Source: Bradyrhizobiaceae bacterium | GTDB lineage: Bacteria > Pseudomonadota > Alphaproteobacteria > Rhizobiales > Xanthobacteraceae | DNA: 50,637 nucleotides | Assembly: GCA_003963435.1 (NCBI GenBank) | Contig: RXJC01000351.1 | Coordinates: forward strand, 1 to 50,637 | Direction of reading: 5' to 3' | Shown: piece by piece, positions 34,717 through 43,390 of the stretch | How the letters are laid out: every line of letters starts with the position of its first letter | How positions within the stretch are numbered: position 1 is the first letter of the stretch | The notes under the pieces: model-generated | Databases searched by the model: none | What the model was told of the DNA's origin: nothing | What the model saw: the letters and a program-made list of their open reading frames with translations, nothing else | Translations under genes and position numbers: made by a program

Positions 34717-35825
34717 TTAATGGCCGTTCCGATATCCAGTATCCATCCAGGTTGGCATTTGTCGTTGGCGGCATCGGGACATTTCGCGCGCTCTGTCAGC
34801 GACCAAGACAGCACCGCCGTAGCGCCCGATGGGGACACATACAGCTGAGGGCTGGTTTGACCGGCTGCCCGGGTAAACTCCTGGCGAGCCAACAGACGAA
34901 ACGAATTGTCGCGAAGCTCCGCCGCGTAGCGCTGGTAGGGAACGCTTGAATCGTCGTCAGGCAGCTTCGGGCGGTCGATCGGAACGACGATGCCCATCAA
35001 TCCCTTGCCACCGCCCGCGGCCTGCTCAACGCGCTCCTTCAGTTGCACACATCGCCAATCCGCGATGCGGCATCTCACGAGATTGCCGATGCCCTGAATG
35101 TCGTCCGACACGAGAAACAGAAATAATGACCTCTGTTCGACGTCAAACCACCCCGCGGTTACACCGGCAAGCTTTCGAATCTTGCCTCCTCCGATCCTCT
35201 TGCCCTGCGCGTCCAGGACATCGACTGTATCGGCGTGAGCCACGAAGAATTTCGAGCTGTCGGGAGACCAAACGATTTTATAGACCGGCTGCCCGACCGC
35301 CCCGGGCACGATGATCGTGCGCAACTGTCCAGCCTCCGCCGTCAACTGCAGCGGCTGGTCCGACACCAAGGTCTTCATGTCTGGGGAGAATGCCATGCCG
35401 ATCTCCCGGCGTGACCGGCTGTCGAACGTCGCCAGGATCGCGCTCTTGCCGGCCTCGAGCTCGAACTTCCTCACGCGTCCGGCGTCCTCCTCAGGAAAAA
35501 CGATGTACTTGCCGTCCGCTCCGCATTGGGTCCATCTGGACCCTGTGGGAGACGGGGCGGAGATCTTCGTGCTTCCATCGTATGCGTCGATATACTGACC
35601 ATCCGTCGCGAGCAGATAACGCTCCCGATCCCCGCACCACCCGATGAACTCGCCCTTCGGCAGCGGCGCATGCGGCAATTTCTCGAAGGTCGGAACGGCA
35701 GGAGGATTGGCTAGCGGAGCAGGCATAGCTCCTTCGGCGCGGCACGCCGTCGTCGGGGCAAGCAACGCAACCGCAGCCAAGAAAAGCGAACAGCGCAGAT
35801 CAAGATTGATCGGCCAGAACCGCAT
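34713..35825 (-). CDS. Exported beta-propeller-like protein, putative immunity partner, SOS promoter
   Basis: About 370 aa from ATG 35825; a TTG at 35837 is in frame. A signal peptide (CSLFLAAVALLAPTTACRA) leads a WD40-like repeat body: GWCGDRERYLLATDG, RWTQCGADGKYIVFP, MAFSPDMKTLVS and KIVWSPDSSKFFVA. It has six to eight Cys. It is the first gene of a three-gene SOS unit and is translationally coupled to the M23 endopeptidase. A periplasmic propeller could bind and block that enzyme; this is inference. Confidence 0.65.
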   Translation of the reverse strand: MRFWPINLDLRCSLFLAAVALLAPTTACRAEGAMPAPLANPPAVPTFEKLPHAPLPKGEFIGWCGDRERYLLATDGQYIDAYDGSTKISAPSPTGSRWTQCGADGKYIVFPEEDAGRVRKFELEAGKSAILATFDSRSRREIGMAFSPDMKTLVSDQPLQLTAEAGQLRTIIVPGAVGQPVYKIVWSPDSSKFFVAHADTVDVLDAQGKRIGGGKIRKLAGVTAGWFDVEQRSLFLFLVSDDIQGIGNLVRCRIADWRCVQLKERVEQAAGGGKGLMGIVVPIDRPKLPDDDSSVPYQRYAAELRDNSFRLLARQEFTRAAGQTSPQLYVSPSGATAVLSWSLTERAKCPDAANDKCQPGWILDIGTAIK

Positions 35826-35863
35826 GAAATCACTCAACTCCTAGGCAAAGCGATCTGCCAGCT

Positions 35864-35892
35864 TCCACAGAACAAATAAGGAACATTCTGCA
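35864..35892 (-). promoter_or_regulatory. LexA box before the exported propeller gene
   Basis: GAAC-AAATAAG-GAAC at 35870-35884 is a perfect LexA operator. The promoter hexamers at standard spacing (TGCAGA 35887-35892 and TGTGGA 35864-35869) are weak, so the operator is surer than the promoter. The start codon is about 45 bases downstream. Confidence 0.75.
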
Positions 35893-35916
35893 CCACTCTC
35901 GCTTTGGTTGCAACAG

Positions 35917-36216
35917 CTAAATGATTCCGAACCGCTTCCGCCGCTCTGCCGTTTCCGCAAGCTCTTTCAGCTCCGCGCGCGCCAACTTGCCGTTCGCGAC
36001 CACGCCGGCGAGATGGCCCCGCACCTTGCCGACGATGTTGATGGCGAGGAAAAGCTTCTCGCGCCCCGCCGCATCGTCCACCGTGGTGGCGCGCCAAGCC
36101 GCAACATAGCTCTGTTCGAGGGCGTCGAAGGACTCGCTCAGCAATTCGTCGTCGAGCAGCGCCTCGGCTCGAGCCGCCCGCGCGGCCGCCCTCTCCAGTG
36201 TTGTCTCGTCGGACAT
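35917..36216 (-). CDS. Small helical phage head protein (possible scaffold or head factor)
   Basis: A 99-aa highly helical protein from ATG 36216 with a strong GAGGAGG site. MSDETTLERAAARAARAEAL at the start and the charged coiled coil at the end fit small proteins found between portal and capsid genes in SU10-like phages. The original portal-to-capsid spacing has been broken by cassettes on both sides of this gene. Confidence 0.65.
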   Translation of the reverse strand: MSDETTLERAAARAARAEALLDDELLSESFDALEQSYVAAWRATTVDDAAGREKLFLAINIVGKVRGHLAGVVANGKLARAELKELAETAERRKRFGII

Positions 36217-36360
36217 GAATTCCTCCTCGTTGTTCAGCCGGTGCGTCAACCCGTCTCGACCTGGGGACAGATCACGTCGTTCGGCGCCTTTTATTGCCGG
36301 CTCGCGGCGGAAGCGCTATGCGCGGCCTCGACCTGCTCGCCTGGACAGCTGATAGTTTCA

Positions 36361-36607
36361 GGTCGAGCGGTTGCTGCGGATGCTGGGGCTCTCCGGCCTG
36401 TGGTTGATCGAACTCGTATCCTTGAAGAATGGATCGGTGTCCGTGTGGCCCATGATCCGCGTCAGCTCGCCGCGGTGGGCCGCCGCGGTTCGCCCTCCGC
36501 CGCGGCAGAGCAAGTATGTCGCGGACGCCTTCGCGCCATGATGCGCGCGAACAGCTTGATCGGCATCTACGAGGCCTAGAGCACCTGCGCGACCGCGGTT
36601 GCGACAT
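36361..36607 (-). pseudogene. Decayed portal-gene fragment at a cassette edge
   Basis: This stretch aligns with two parts of the portal gene in order: about 36361-36480 with 40930-41050 (shared CCCATGATCCGCGTCAGCTC) and about 36515-36607 with 41288-41380 (shared CATGATGCGCGC and GCACCTGCGCGAC-type runs). The roughly 240 bases in between are missing. No frame is open. The 36608-36708 stretch has no gene. It marks the far end of the cassette 36709-38426. Confidence 0.75.
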
Positions 36608-36708
36608 ACTTAACTGTCGTATCTGTCATTGGAAGTTCCTCGAGATAATCGCCAGCAAGGCTCTGCGGTTGAACCGCCGACCGGTTGGATGTCGCTTCTC
36701 TTGGACTG

Positions 36709-37656
36709 CTATTTCCTCATTCTCATCAGCTCTTCCATCTGAGCCCGATTGGCCAGAGACTCAGCCGGCGTCGGGTCGGCGTAGCCGCCAAAGGCAGGGC
36801 CGGTATCCGGGCTCGGCTTCGGCCTTGGCGGCGCGATGGGAAGCGGGGTCCAGACGCCCTCGCGCAAAATCGACGCGCTGAGCGTAAACCCGACGCGGCA
36901 GGAACCGCGCGAGAGAAAGAGCGTGCTGTGGTCGGCATCCGCGTCGACGCGCTCGATAAAGAACCGGTTAAGATCTCCTTCCAGGCCGGCGGGAAACAAC
37001 AGCGTCAAGCCGAGTTGGTCGATCCGATAAGTTGCAACTGCATCGAAGCAGTCTTTCGCCCCCTCAAATCCCACGGTGCCCTTGGAAGTCGCGGTCCATC
37101 CCTGCAGTAAATTTCCCGCATGCGCCCGTGCGCGCATATGCCGATCGAATGCTTCGATTCGCGCTGACGACGCGGCCGGAGGCTCGTCGGTCGCACGGCT
37201 CGGGGTAGCGCTCGGCCGTTCCGGAGCATTGGGCCGCTCTAGCGACAACAACGGTACCCACTCGCCATCCCGCTTCTGTTGCTCAGTGACATCAAGATCG
37301 ATGCGGCAGGCCTCCATCGCGAGACGCCGTCGGTAGGTAAAGTCATCGGGGGCAGGAACGGGCGATAGGTCCGCGCCTTTAACGATCTTGCCGTCGCTAC
37401 TCAGCAACTCGGGAAACTGACGGAGAATAGCCTCGATATTCGTCACGCGACCATTCGGCGCAATTCGAAATAGTCCCGTTTGCTCCGGGCAGATCGCGTC
37501 CGTTTTCGAAATCATAATGCGGAAGACGGCGAGCTGCGCGCCGTAATCGCTGCTCAAATCATTCAGGTCCATGTACCCGCTTGATTTTTGCGCCAGTGCG
37601 ACCGGAGCGAGCACCGTCGCCGCCAGTGCCAAAAGAATCCGCGCTGCCCGCAACAT
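36709..37656 (-). CDS. Exported protein with FGGYADPT C-terminal motif
   Basis: A 315-aa protein with a signal peptide (MLRAARILLALAATVLAPVA, cleavage near ALAQ). The mature body has four to five Cys, a short linker (about 155-185) and a second domain beginning about residue 195. The last 28 residues read AFGGYADPTPAESLANRAQ then charged. The same motif occurs in the upstream gene 37728-38426. It may be a periplasmic partner that acquired the tag by duplication. Function unknown. Confidence 0.6.
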   Translation of the reverse strand: MLRAARILLALAATVLAPVALAQKSSGYMDLNDLSSDYGAQLAVFRIMISKTDAICPEQTGLFRIAPNGRVTNIEAILRQFPELLSSDGKIVKGADLSPVPAPDDFTYRRRLAMEACRIDLDVTEQQKRDGEWVPLLSLERPNAPERPSATPSRATDEPPAASSARIEAFDRHMRARAHAGNLLQGWTATSKGTVGFEGAKDCFDAVATYRIDQLGLTLLFPAGLEGDLNRFFIERVDADADHSTLFLSRGSCRVGFTLSASILREGVWTPLPIAPPRPKPSPDTGPAFGGYADPTPAESLANRAQMEELMRMRK

Positions 37657-37727
37657 CGGTTTGCCTCATACTTGGCGGAAAGAGAGCCGGTAGGATATGT
37701 AGGCCCGCCGTCAATATCGCAACCCTG

Positions 37728-38426
37728 TCAAGGACGGGTTATCGAGAACTTCCCGTCCTCGGGGATTTTGACCGTCACCGGCCGCTCTGGGCTGGCATCG
37801 ATGATCGCATGGCGCTTCCCATCAAATGCGTAGAACGGCCTGTCTGTTGTAAACTGCCGTCCTGCACCCCCGTCGATCGGAAATTCGGAGATCGGGAGTT
37901 TTGTGGTCGCAAAACCGTAGAGTTCTCCTCCATCCAAGTAGCGACCTGCGCGTGGGTCGGCTTCGATTATTTTCTTCTGTTCGTTCATCTTCGCCTGATT
38001 GACGAGCGACTCGGCGAGCGTCGGATTGGCGTAGCCGCCAAAAGGAGCTGGCTCGACCGCTCCCTGATCCGATGGCGGATTGTTTGAATCACTTCCAATG
38101 CTTGAATCACTTCCAACGTTGCCAAACGCCCCACCATAGCCATCACCAGGCACCCCTCCATTCATTGCGGGCTGATCAGCTCCCGTTGCCGGTTGTTGCG
38201 GCTGCGTTAGCAGCTCTGGCCGCGCTGGTTGTGCCTGTGGCTGCGGGGACTGCGCCTGTCGAACCGGCGGCTGGCCCTGCGGAGATCGAATCGGCATCTG
38301 TGCCAGCTGCGTGGGCGCCTGCTGGGGCAGGCCACTATCGCTGAACGGATCGTGCTCGACCGGCACGAGCGAGACAATTTCGAAATCCGGCTGGTGCTCG
38401 ACCGGCACCAGAGCATAGTCATCCAT
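37728..38426 (-). CDS. Modular cassette protein with VPVEHDPF head and FGGYANPT motif
   Basis: A 232-aa protein from ATG 38426, MDDYALVPVEHQPDFEIVSL then VPVEHDPF. The head is nearly the same as that of the ADP-ribosyltransferase-like protein at 39577, because both lie in a 395-bp duplication. A Pro/Gln-rich linker follows, then APFGGYANPTLAESLVNQA and a novel C-terminal about 85 residues (GELYGFATTKLPISEFPIDG onward). The tail has no recognised family and is a candidate effector domain. Confidence 0.6.
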   Translation of the reverse strand: MDDYALVPVEHQPDFEIVSLVPVEHDPFSDSGLPQQAPTQLAQMPIRSPQGQPPVRQAQSPQPQAQPARPELLTQPQQPATGADQPAMNGGVPGDGYGGAFGNVGSDSSIGSDSNNPPSDQGAVEPAPFGGYANPTLAESLVNQAKMNEQKKIIEADPRAGRYLDGGELYGFATTKLPISEFPIDGGAGRQFTTDRPFYAFDGKRHAIIDASPERPVTVKIPEDGKFSITRP

Positions 38427-38735
38427 GAGGAACGACCAGCAGATATTTGCCGGGACGGTTGGAGTCCGGCAGATAGTGGTGGCCGTCCCTGGCCTTGCGT
38501 GCGCCCCCGTCGGATATGAGCGCTGCACCTTGCATGCTTCGATCGCCGCCTTCAGATGCGTCTCCAGCACTGTCATCTTGGCGTCGAAGGCGGCCTTGAT
38601 CTTGGCGAGCTCGATCTCTCCTTGGGTCTTGACCGGGAGATGGATGGCGTCGTTCTGCGCCTTTTGTTGCTGGAGCTGCGCCTGATGCGCTGCGAGCGCG
38701 GCGTCGACTTGCGCCCAGCATCTCTCCGGCAAGGT
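38340..38735 (-). repeat. Second copy of portal 3' end plus the VPVEHDPF gene start
   Basis: This 395-bp segment is a direct repeat of about 40513-40905. It holds the last about 100 codons of the portal gene, now frameshifted near 38505, followed by the first 30 codons of the next gene. The copy thus carries a complete start region plus the VPVEHDPF tag and fuses them to a new downstream sequence. Identity is high over most of its length by eye. Confidence 0.85.
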
Positions 38736-39215
38736 TCAAATGGACGGAGTAAACCGTCCTAGAACAACCGGGAACTTGACATCCAGATACAGATTTGCGC
38801 GTGCGTAAAGACCGATGACATGATGACCAGCTTTGACGCTGTCTTCACTCGGAGGCAAAAGCTTCTCGCTAGGAAACAGACCATGCTTCTTCACGTCTAG
38901 CGATAGCTGCTGTCGATTTTGCTTGAAGAACGCACCATCGACGAGGCCGTACACCGGCCCTCTGAACTCGACGATGAAGTTACCATCGCGCATCGGCCTG
39001 ACCGAAAAGTCAGGCATATGTGTCACAACGTCCAACAACGCCGCATTGCATTTGGCAATGTCCGGCACTGGGGAACTATCGTCAAAGACTGCCGTTCCGT
39101 GCTCGTAGACCAGGAAGCTCTTCTGCCGGTCCGTGTAATGCGCCATCCGATCCAAAAACCAGCCTGGCGCTTCCGCGCGGATGAGTCCTTGCCAAGTGGG
39201 AGCAGGATATTTCAT
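38736..39215 (-). CDS. Cytosolic protein behind the ADP-ribosyltransferase-like gene, immunity candidate 2
   Basis: A 159-aa acidic-to-neutral protein with no signal peptide: MKYPAPTWQGLIRAEAPGWF, then FIVEFRGPVYGLVDGAFF. The start overlaps the preceding gene by four bases. No family recognised. Position directly after an ADP-ribosyltransferase-like gene and a second small gene suggests immunity or accessory function. Confidence 0.6.
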   Translation of the reverse strand: MKYPAPTWQGLIRAEAPGWFLDRMAHYTDRQKSFLVYEHGTAVFDDSSPVPDIAKCNAALLDVVTHMPDFSVRPMRDGNFIVEFRGPVYGLVDGAFFKQNRQQLSLDVKKHGLFPSEKLLPPSEDSVKAGHHVIGLYARANLYLDVKFPVVLGRFTPSI

Positions 39216-39562
39216 GCTTTGGTTTCCGATATATCTTTTTCTTGCTCAGACAATATCGCGCGAATGAGAGCAACAACCCTTCGGATGGCTAACATGGTGC
39301 TGGCATCCGGGTCGCGGCTCATATGGTTCCATGCCCGTTGCTCCAAAAACAGGTGCGCTCGAAGCTGCACCAAGCCGCTCTCGGTTGACAAGGACTCCAA
39401 GTCCCCGTCGAGCTTGTATGGGTTGTCCTCCGATGGATCAAAAGTCAGCGCGAAGCGTAAGATGACCGGTCGCCAAGGCTCCGATTCGTTTGGCACATCA
39501 GACAGTTTGAGACTTTTCGTCGGAATGATCGCTGGAAATAGAGGATTTCGAACGGCCTGCAT
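39212..39562 (-). CDS. Cytosolic protein behind the ADP-ribosyltransferase-like gene, immunity candidate 1
   Basis: A 116-aa protein, MQAVRNPLFPAIIPTKSLKL, with a helical C-terminal half (LAIRRVVALIRAILSEQEKD). It starts 15 bases after the ADP-ribosyltransferase-like stop and is coupled to the next gene. The size and placement are those of a classic immunity gene. No homologue recognised by eye. Confidence 0.6.
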   Translation of the reverse strand: MQAVRNPLFPAIIPTKSLKLSDVPNESEPWRPVILRFALTFDPSEDNPYKLDGDLESLSTESGLVQLRAHLFLEQRAWNHMSRDPDASTMLAIRRVVALIRAILSEQEKDISETKA

Positions 39563-39576
39563 GTCGCACCTTTGAT

Positions 39577-40599
39577 CTATGGAAGCGTACCTTTGATTTC
39601 GTCCGGTGAGATGTAGTGCGGAACAAGGTATTCGCTTTCTTCCAATAGATTGAATGGGTTTGGAATTGCGCGGCCCGGTGCCAATTGCAATTGGTATACT
39701 GTGCCGTTCGACCTAAGCGCAAATCTTCGGGCAACGCCAGGATCGGGAGTTACGGAGATATATGGAGACGGCGGATCGCTGCTGTCAAACGTGTGCTTCG
39801 CCATCAAGTCATTCTTATTCCCTTTTGCCAAGACCGCTTCGGAGTAGGCTTGGCCTCCCACTTTTGCGGCATGCGACTGGAATTCCGTAAGGCCGGCTTG
39901 ATCGCCTCTATAGAAAGTTCGTGGCGCATATTCTGCCGCTGGTCCAAGCCCTGCGCTCGCTTGTTCTGCGGCGCGCGCCCCAGTTCCTAACCTGACTGCA
40001 CCGAGCGGACCGAGCACGCCGCCGGCGAATCGGAGAGGCCCTTCCCAAGGAGTCCCCTCGCCAAGTTGGCCTCCGGCTTCGCTTCCCAGGCCTCCCAGCA
40101 CAGCCGCTCCGACTTTGAGAGGCATGCCTCCAGCCGCCATATAGGAAGCGGGATTGCCGAGAAATTCCCCGACTGATGCGCCGAATTGGCCCGCCCGCCC
40201 TTCCGGCCTGTACATTGGTCCGGTGACTTCCTTCTCAAGAATCTGCATTCCCTGTTCTGGAGTCGGCGCGTCAACGTCTTGCCCCATCTCGGCCTGCGTG
40301 GCGCGTCCCAATGCGCTCGCCGCGCTATTGAAGCCAGACACGACCCCGCGAGGGATGGACCTGAAGAAGTCACCGGTCCCTGCCGTGAGAGCTGATCCGG
40401 TGGAGTCTGTTGTTGCTCCGCCATGCGTGGGTGCGCTGGATTGGCCTGCTCCCATCGTAGGGTGTTGAGTCTGCGCTTGCGGGCTTTGCGCCCGCAGCGT
40501 TACGTCATCGGCGCTGAACGGATCGTGCTCAACAGGAACGAGAGTGACATTCTCGAAGTCCGGCTGATGCTCGACCGGCACCAGAGAATAATCAGCCAT
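39577..40599 (-). CDS. Modular effector with C-terminal ADP-ribosyltransferase-like domain
   Basis: A 340-aa protein. Residues 1-28 hold two VPVEH repeats. Residues about 75-215 are a Gly/Ala-rich hydrophobic module (FFRSIPRGVVSGFNSAASAL to LGPLGAVRLG) that recurs in rhizobial prophage proteins. The C-terminal about 115 residues fit the R-S-E ADP-ribosyltransferase fold: R231 in TFYRGD, S282/T284 in PYISVTPDPGVARRFA, and E321-S-E323 in EESEYLVP. Such enzymes move ADP-ribose from NAD onto targets and are common toxins. The start overlaps the portal stop; two small genes follow. Confidence 0.75.
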   Translation of the reverse strand: MADYSLVPVEHQPDFENVTLVPVEHDPFSADDVTLRAQSPQAQTQHPTMGAGQSSAPTHGGATTDSTGSALTAGTGDFFRSIPRGVVSGFNSAASALGRATQAEMGQDVDAPTPEQGMQILEKEVTGPMYRPEGRAGQFGASVGEFLGNPASYMAAGGMPLKVGAAVLGGLGSEAGGQLGEGTPWEGPLRFAGGVLGPLGAVRLGTGARAAEQASAGLGPAAEYAPRTFYRGDQAGLTEFQSHAAKVGGQAYSEAVLAKGNKNDLMAKHTFDSSDPPSPYISVTPDPGVARRFALRSNGTVYQLQLAPGRAIPNPFNLLEESEYLVPHYISPDEIKGTLP

Positions 40600-42253
40600 G
40601 ATGAACGACCAGCAGATGCTTTCCGGGACGGCTCGGGTCCGGCACGTAGTGGTGGCCGTCTCTCGCCTTGCGCGCCCCCGGCGGGTATGAGCGCTGCACT
40701 TTCCCTGCCTCGATCGCCGCCTTCAGATGCGTCTCGAGCACCGTCATCTTGGCCTCGAGTGCAGCTTTGATCTTGGCGAGCTCGATCTCTCCTTGCGTCT
40801 TGACCTGGAGATGGATCGCGTCCGCGTGCGCCTTCTCGCGCTCGACCTGAACCCTGTGCGCTGCGGCGAGCTGGTCAGCCTGGAGGCGCGCCTGCAGCGC
40901 CATCAGCTTCGGATCTGGCGGCGGTTGCGGCGGCGCCGGCGGCGGATTGAGGAGCTGTCCGGTCTGTGGATTGACCGCCACGGGATCATTGAAGAACTGG
41001 TCGGGATTGCGGTGCCCCATGATCCGCGTCAGCTCGGCCGCGGTGTTGTAGAGCTGACGGTCGCCGACCAGGTTGAGCTTGCCGCCGGCCAGCAGCTCCT
41101 TCTGCACGTTGGCGATCGCCATCGTCTGGGCGAATTGCTGGGCCTTGCCGCCGGCGCCGAGGCCGACATTGATGGTCATGTCGTCGCGCGTCTTCCAATT
41201 GCGCGGGTTGACCTCGACCCAGGCGTTGCGCAGCCGCACCGTCTCCTCGCGCTGGCCATGCTTGCGAATCGTGCCGTGCAGCAGCGCGAAGATGTCGCGC
41301 ACGCCTTCGGCCATGATGCGCGCAATCAGCTTGATGCGCATCTGCGAGGCCGAGAACACCTGCGCGACTGCGGTCGCCGACTGGTTCTGCAGCGCGTTGG
41401 CGTCGATGCCTTGGGTCTGCTTGGCCAGCCCGGTGCGGATCTCGAGCTCGGCGTCGAGATATTGCAGCATCGGGTAGATCGACGTGGTGATGTCGGGGAC
41501 CACCTGCCAGTTCAGCCCGCCCGCGGTCTTGGTACGGACCACGCCGCCCGGCCGCGATACCAGGAGATCGTCCAGCGTGTTCGGCCCGGCATTCTGCTCA
41601 GCGACCTCGACACGCGGGTTGTTATGCAGATAGAGATTGTCGAGCGCGCCGCGCTTCAGCGCCGTCTTCTCGCGCTGCAAGGGCATCACGAGATCGGCGA
41701 TCGAGCGGCCGAAGAAGCGATGCGTCACCGGCACCGGCGTGGTCGCGGCAAACGGCATCTCGTCGAACGGCGTGATGCAGTCCTTGCCGTCCTTGCGCAG
41801 GATCTCGGCCTGGTCGCCGCCGGTGATGACCTGGTAGAGGCACGGACGGCCCGAGCCCTCATAGTCCATCCGGACATAGTGCTCGGTGATGCGCACCAGC
41901 CGCGCCGCAGCGTTGGCGCTGCCGCCGCCTGATGTCGCGGACAGATGCTCCTCCACCGTGTCGCGCGCCAGCGTCTCGATCTCGCTCGTGCCATTGTGCG
42001 GCAGCAAGGCTCTGATCTGGCCGGCGTCAAAGCCTTCCGCGATCAGTTGCGCCTCGGTCTTGGTGACGACCTCGTGGAAGCAGTAATTGCAGTCGCGGAT
42101 GCTGCGCGCACCGCGCTCGATGCCGAACTCTTCGGGCGGCACCCCCATCACCCGCGCCTGCGCGAGCTTGCGCGTGGTGACGATGGTGACGTCATGCGTG
42201 ACAGGAGAGCCCATCGGCGCGGGAGGCGCCGGGGCCAGCAAGGGAATGGGCAT
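40592..42253 (-). CDS. Phage portal protein, C-terminal fragment
   Basis: A 553-aa protein starting MPIPLLAPAPPAPMGSP, then HDVTIVTTRKLAQARVMGVP, the middle of a P22/SU10-type portal. It contains the stem and crown region (VPVTHRFFGRSIADLVMPLQ, then GIDANALQNQSATAVAQVFS) and a long C-terminal helix. The N-terminal about 195 residues are encoded separately at 46918-47502, with 4.7 kb of cassettes between. The break is in a Pro-rich linker, so two polypeptides might still assemble. Confidence 0.85.
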   Translation of the reverse strand: MPIPLLAPAPPAPMGSPVTHDVTIVTTRKLAQARVMGVPPEEFGIERGARSIRDCNYCFHEVVTKTEAQLIAEGFDAGQIRALLPHNGTSEIETLARDTVEEHLSATSGGGSANAAARLVRITEHYVRMDYEGSGRPCLYQVITGGDQAEILRKDGKDCITPFDEMPFAATTPVPVTHRFFGRSIADLVMPLQREKTALKRGALDNLYLHNNPRVEVAEQNAGPNTLDDLLVSRPGGVVRTKTAGGLNWQVVPDITTSIYPMLQYLDAELEIRTGLAKQTQGIDANALQNQSATAVAQVFSASQMRIKLIARIMAEGVRDIFALLHGTIRKHGQREETVRLRNAWVEVNPRNWKTRDDMTINVGLGAGGKAQQFAQTMAIANVQKELLAGGKLNLVGDRQLYNTAAELTRIMGHRNPDQFFNDPVAVNPQTGQLLNPPPAPPQPPPDPKLMALQARLQADQLAAAHRVQVEREKAHADAIHLQVKTQGEIELAKIKAALEAKMTVLETHLKAAIEAGKVQRSYPPGARKARDGHHYVPDPSRPGKHLLVVHHG

Positions 42254-42399
42254 GTTTGAACTTTCGGTTGCGCCGGCCGCAATGTGCGGCGGGCCGCCAA
42301 TTTCGTCAGCGCTGCCGCGCTATAGCTTCAGACCGGAAGAGCATCTGCGGGTCGTACACCAAAGCGGCGCCGCACAGACAGGGGCGGACGTTCACTGAT

Positions 42400-42594
42400 C
42401 TATTTCAGGGGTCCGAACACACCACCAAGGCCGTTCCAACTGCCGAAGCGGTCCGAGAGATCCCAAGGCGCCGCACTGGGCGCCGGAAGCGAGTTGTCGA
42501 GCGCCTGCTGGGCCCGTAACGTTCCACAAAAGGAATTGGCGCGCCCCTTGACGCTCCGGCGGCTGACGGGACGTTACTGCCATTGGGCACCTGG
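42400..42594 (-). pseudogene. Remnant of a cassette gene with SDRFGSW motif
   Basis: Reading backward from TAG 42400-42402, the frame ends WDLSDRFGSWNGLGGVFGPLK, preceded by a frame break near 42510. The earlier part is in another frame (VPNGSNVPSAAGASRGAPIP). The motif matches the NERFGDWRGLPG tail of 45599-46354. No start is usable. It is probably the decayed end of another modular protein next to the portal gene. Confidence 0.6.
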
Positions 42595-42748
42595 ACGATC
42601 AGAGGGATCGTAAGGGCAGCGTCGATCGAGGATCGTGGGGTATCTTAAAATTGGTACACGCGGTGTAGCGGGCGCGTCAGACAGCCGAGGCACAGCATAC
42701 CCCAAGGAGCACCGCTCGTTGCTGATACGAGGAACTAAAGTACGTTCG

Positions 42749-42859
42749 CTAGTGGATAGAATACAGAACCGCGGCAAGCCCGGCGCAGAAAATCACCAGG
42801 CCGAGCAGGGCCGCGAAAGTGGCCTCGACTTCAAGTCGCCCATTCTCGATGCTTCGCAA
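42749..42859 (-). CDS. Possible small membrane protein, start unclear
   Basis: The 42600-43045 stretch has no long gene. One frame ends in a convincing membrane helix (TFAALLGLVIFCAGLAAVLY) but has no ATG; a TTG at 42859 would give 36 residues and the frame stays open further up. It could be the end of a decayed immunity-type gene. Confidence 0.3.
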   Translation of the reverse strand: MRSIENGRLEVEATFAALLGLVIFCAGLAAVLYSIH

Positions 42860-42960
42860 ACCAAGCCAACCACATCCGCTGGAGTCGCGAGCAGTCCCAA
42901 CCTGGACTTTTCCGAAAAACCAAAACCGGATTTCCCGGCACGGGTTGACGTGAACTCTTT

Positions 42961-43000
42961 CGATGATGCCACTTTAGAGGTGTTTTGCCCGACGCGTCAA
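42961..43000 (+). repeat. Interspersed 40-bp repeat, copy 1
   Basis: The stretch CGATGATGCCACTTTAGAGG, then TGTTTTGCCCGACGCGTCAA. A near-identical copy in the same orientation lies at 50312-50351. I recognise the GTGTTTTGCCCGACG core as a frequent short repeat of Bradyrhizobium chromosomes; that is from memory, not a search. Confidence 0.6.
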
Positions 43001-43045
43001 GCCAATTTCGGATTTTTCGATCTGACTTGGTGCCTGGCAAAGCGA

Positions 43046-43390
43046 CTACTCGCCGTTGTTGCGCCTGTATTCCTGAATCATGCCGAGCAGTCCGCCGGCC
43101 GGCGGCCGATCGGGATTGGAGGGATCGTCCCGTGCGATCAAGGGGACGATCTGGTCTCGCAGGCCGGTGGAAGCGCGCTGCATGGGTGAAAATGCGTCTC
43201 TCCACGAAGACGAGGCCCATTGATCCAGTGCGCGATCGTGATCGGGCGCCAGCAGCGCCTCGAACGGAAACCTGGTGGAAACGCAGGTGAATTGGTCTGA
43301 CGCGATGCGGCTCCCGTGAGCGCAGCCGATCGGGACGACGGGACTGACGAACTCGGATCGGTCTCGGCAGTCCCGCGAATGAAAGAGCTA
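43046..43390 (-). pseudogene. Severed C-terminal extension with GGLLGMIQEY motif, behind an amber codon
   Basis: After the TAG stop of the M23-like gene (43388-43390) the same frame stays open for 113 codons to TAG 43046-43048. It has no good start. It ends PPAGGLLGMIQEYRRNNGE, the tag found at the ends of 45599-46354 and inside 33862-34716. The simplest reading is one ancestral protein of about 475 residues cut by a TAG mutation. Amber readthrough would restore the tag. Confidence 0.6.

Noticed and set aside
38762..38775. GAAC-N6-GAAC, a possible seventh LexA box
   Set aside because: The spacer is six bases, not seven, and it lies inside the coding end of 38736-39215 (codons for KFPVVLG). 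No gene starts nearby.
40727..41932. Plus-strand open frame of about 400 codons
   Set aside because: Antisense to the portal fragment and without any recognisable domain.
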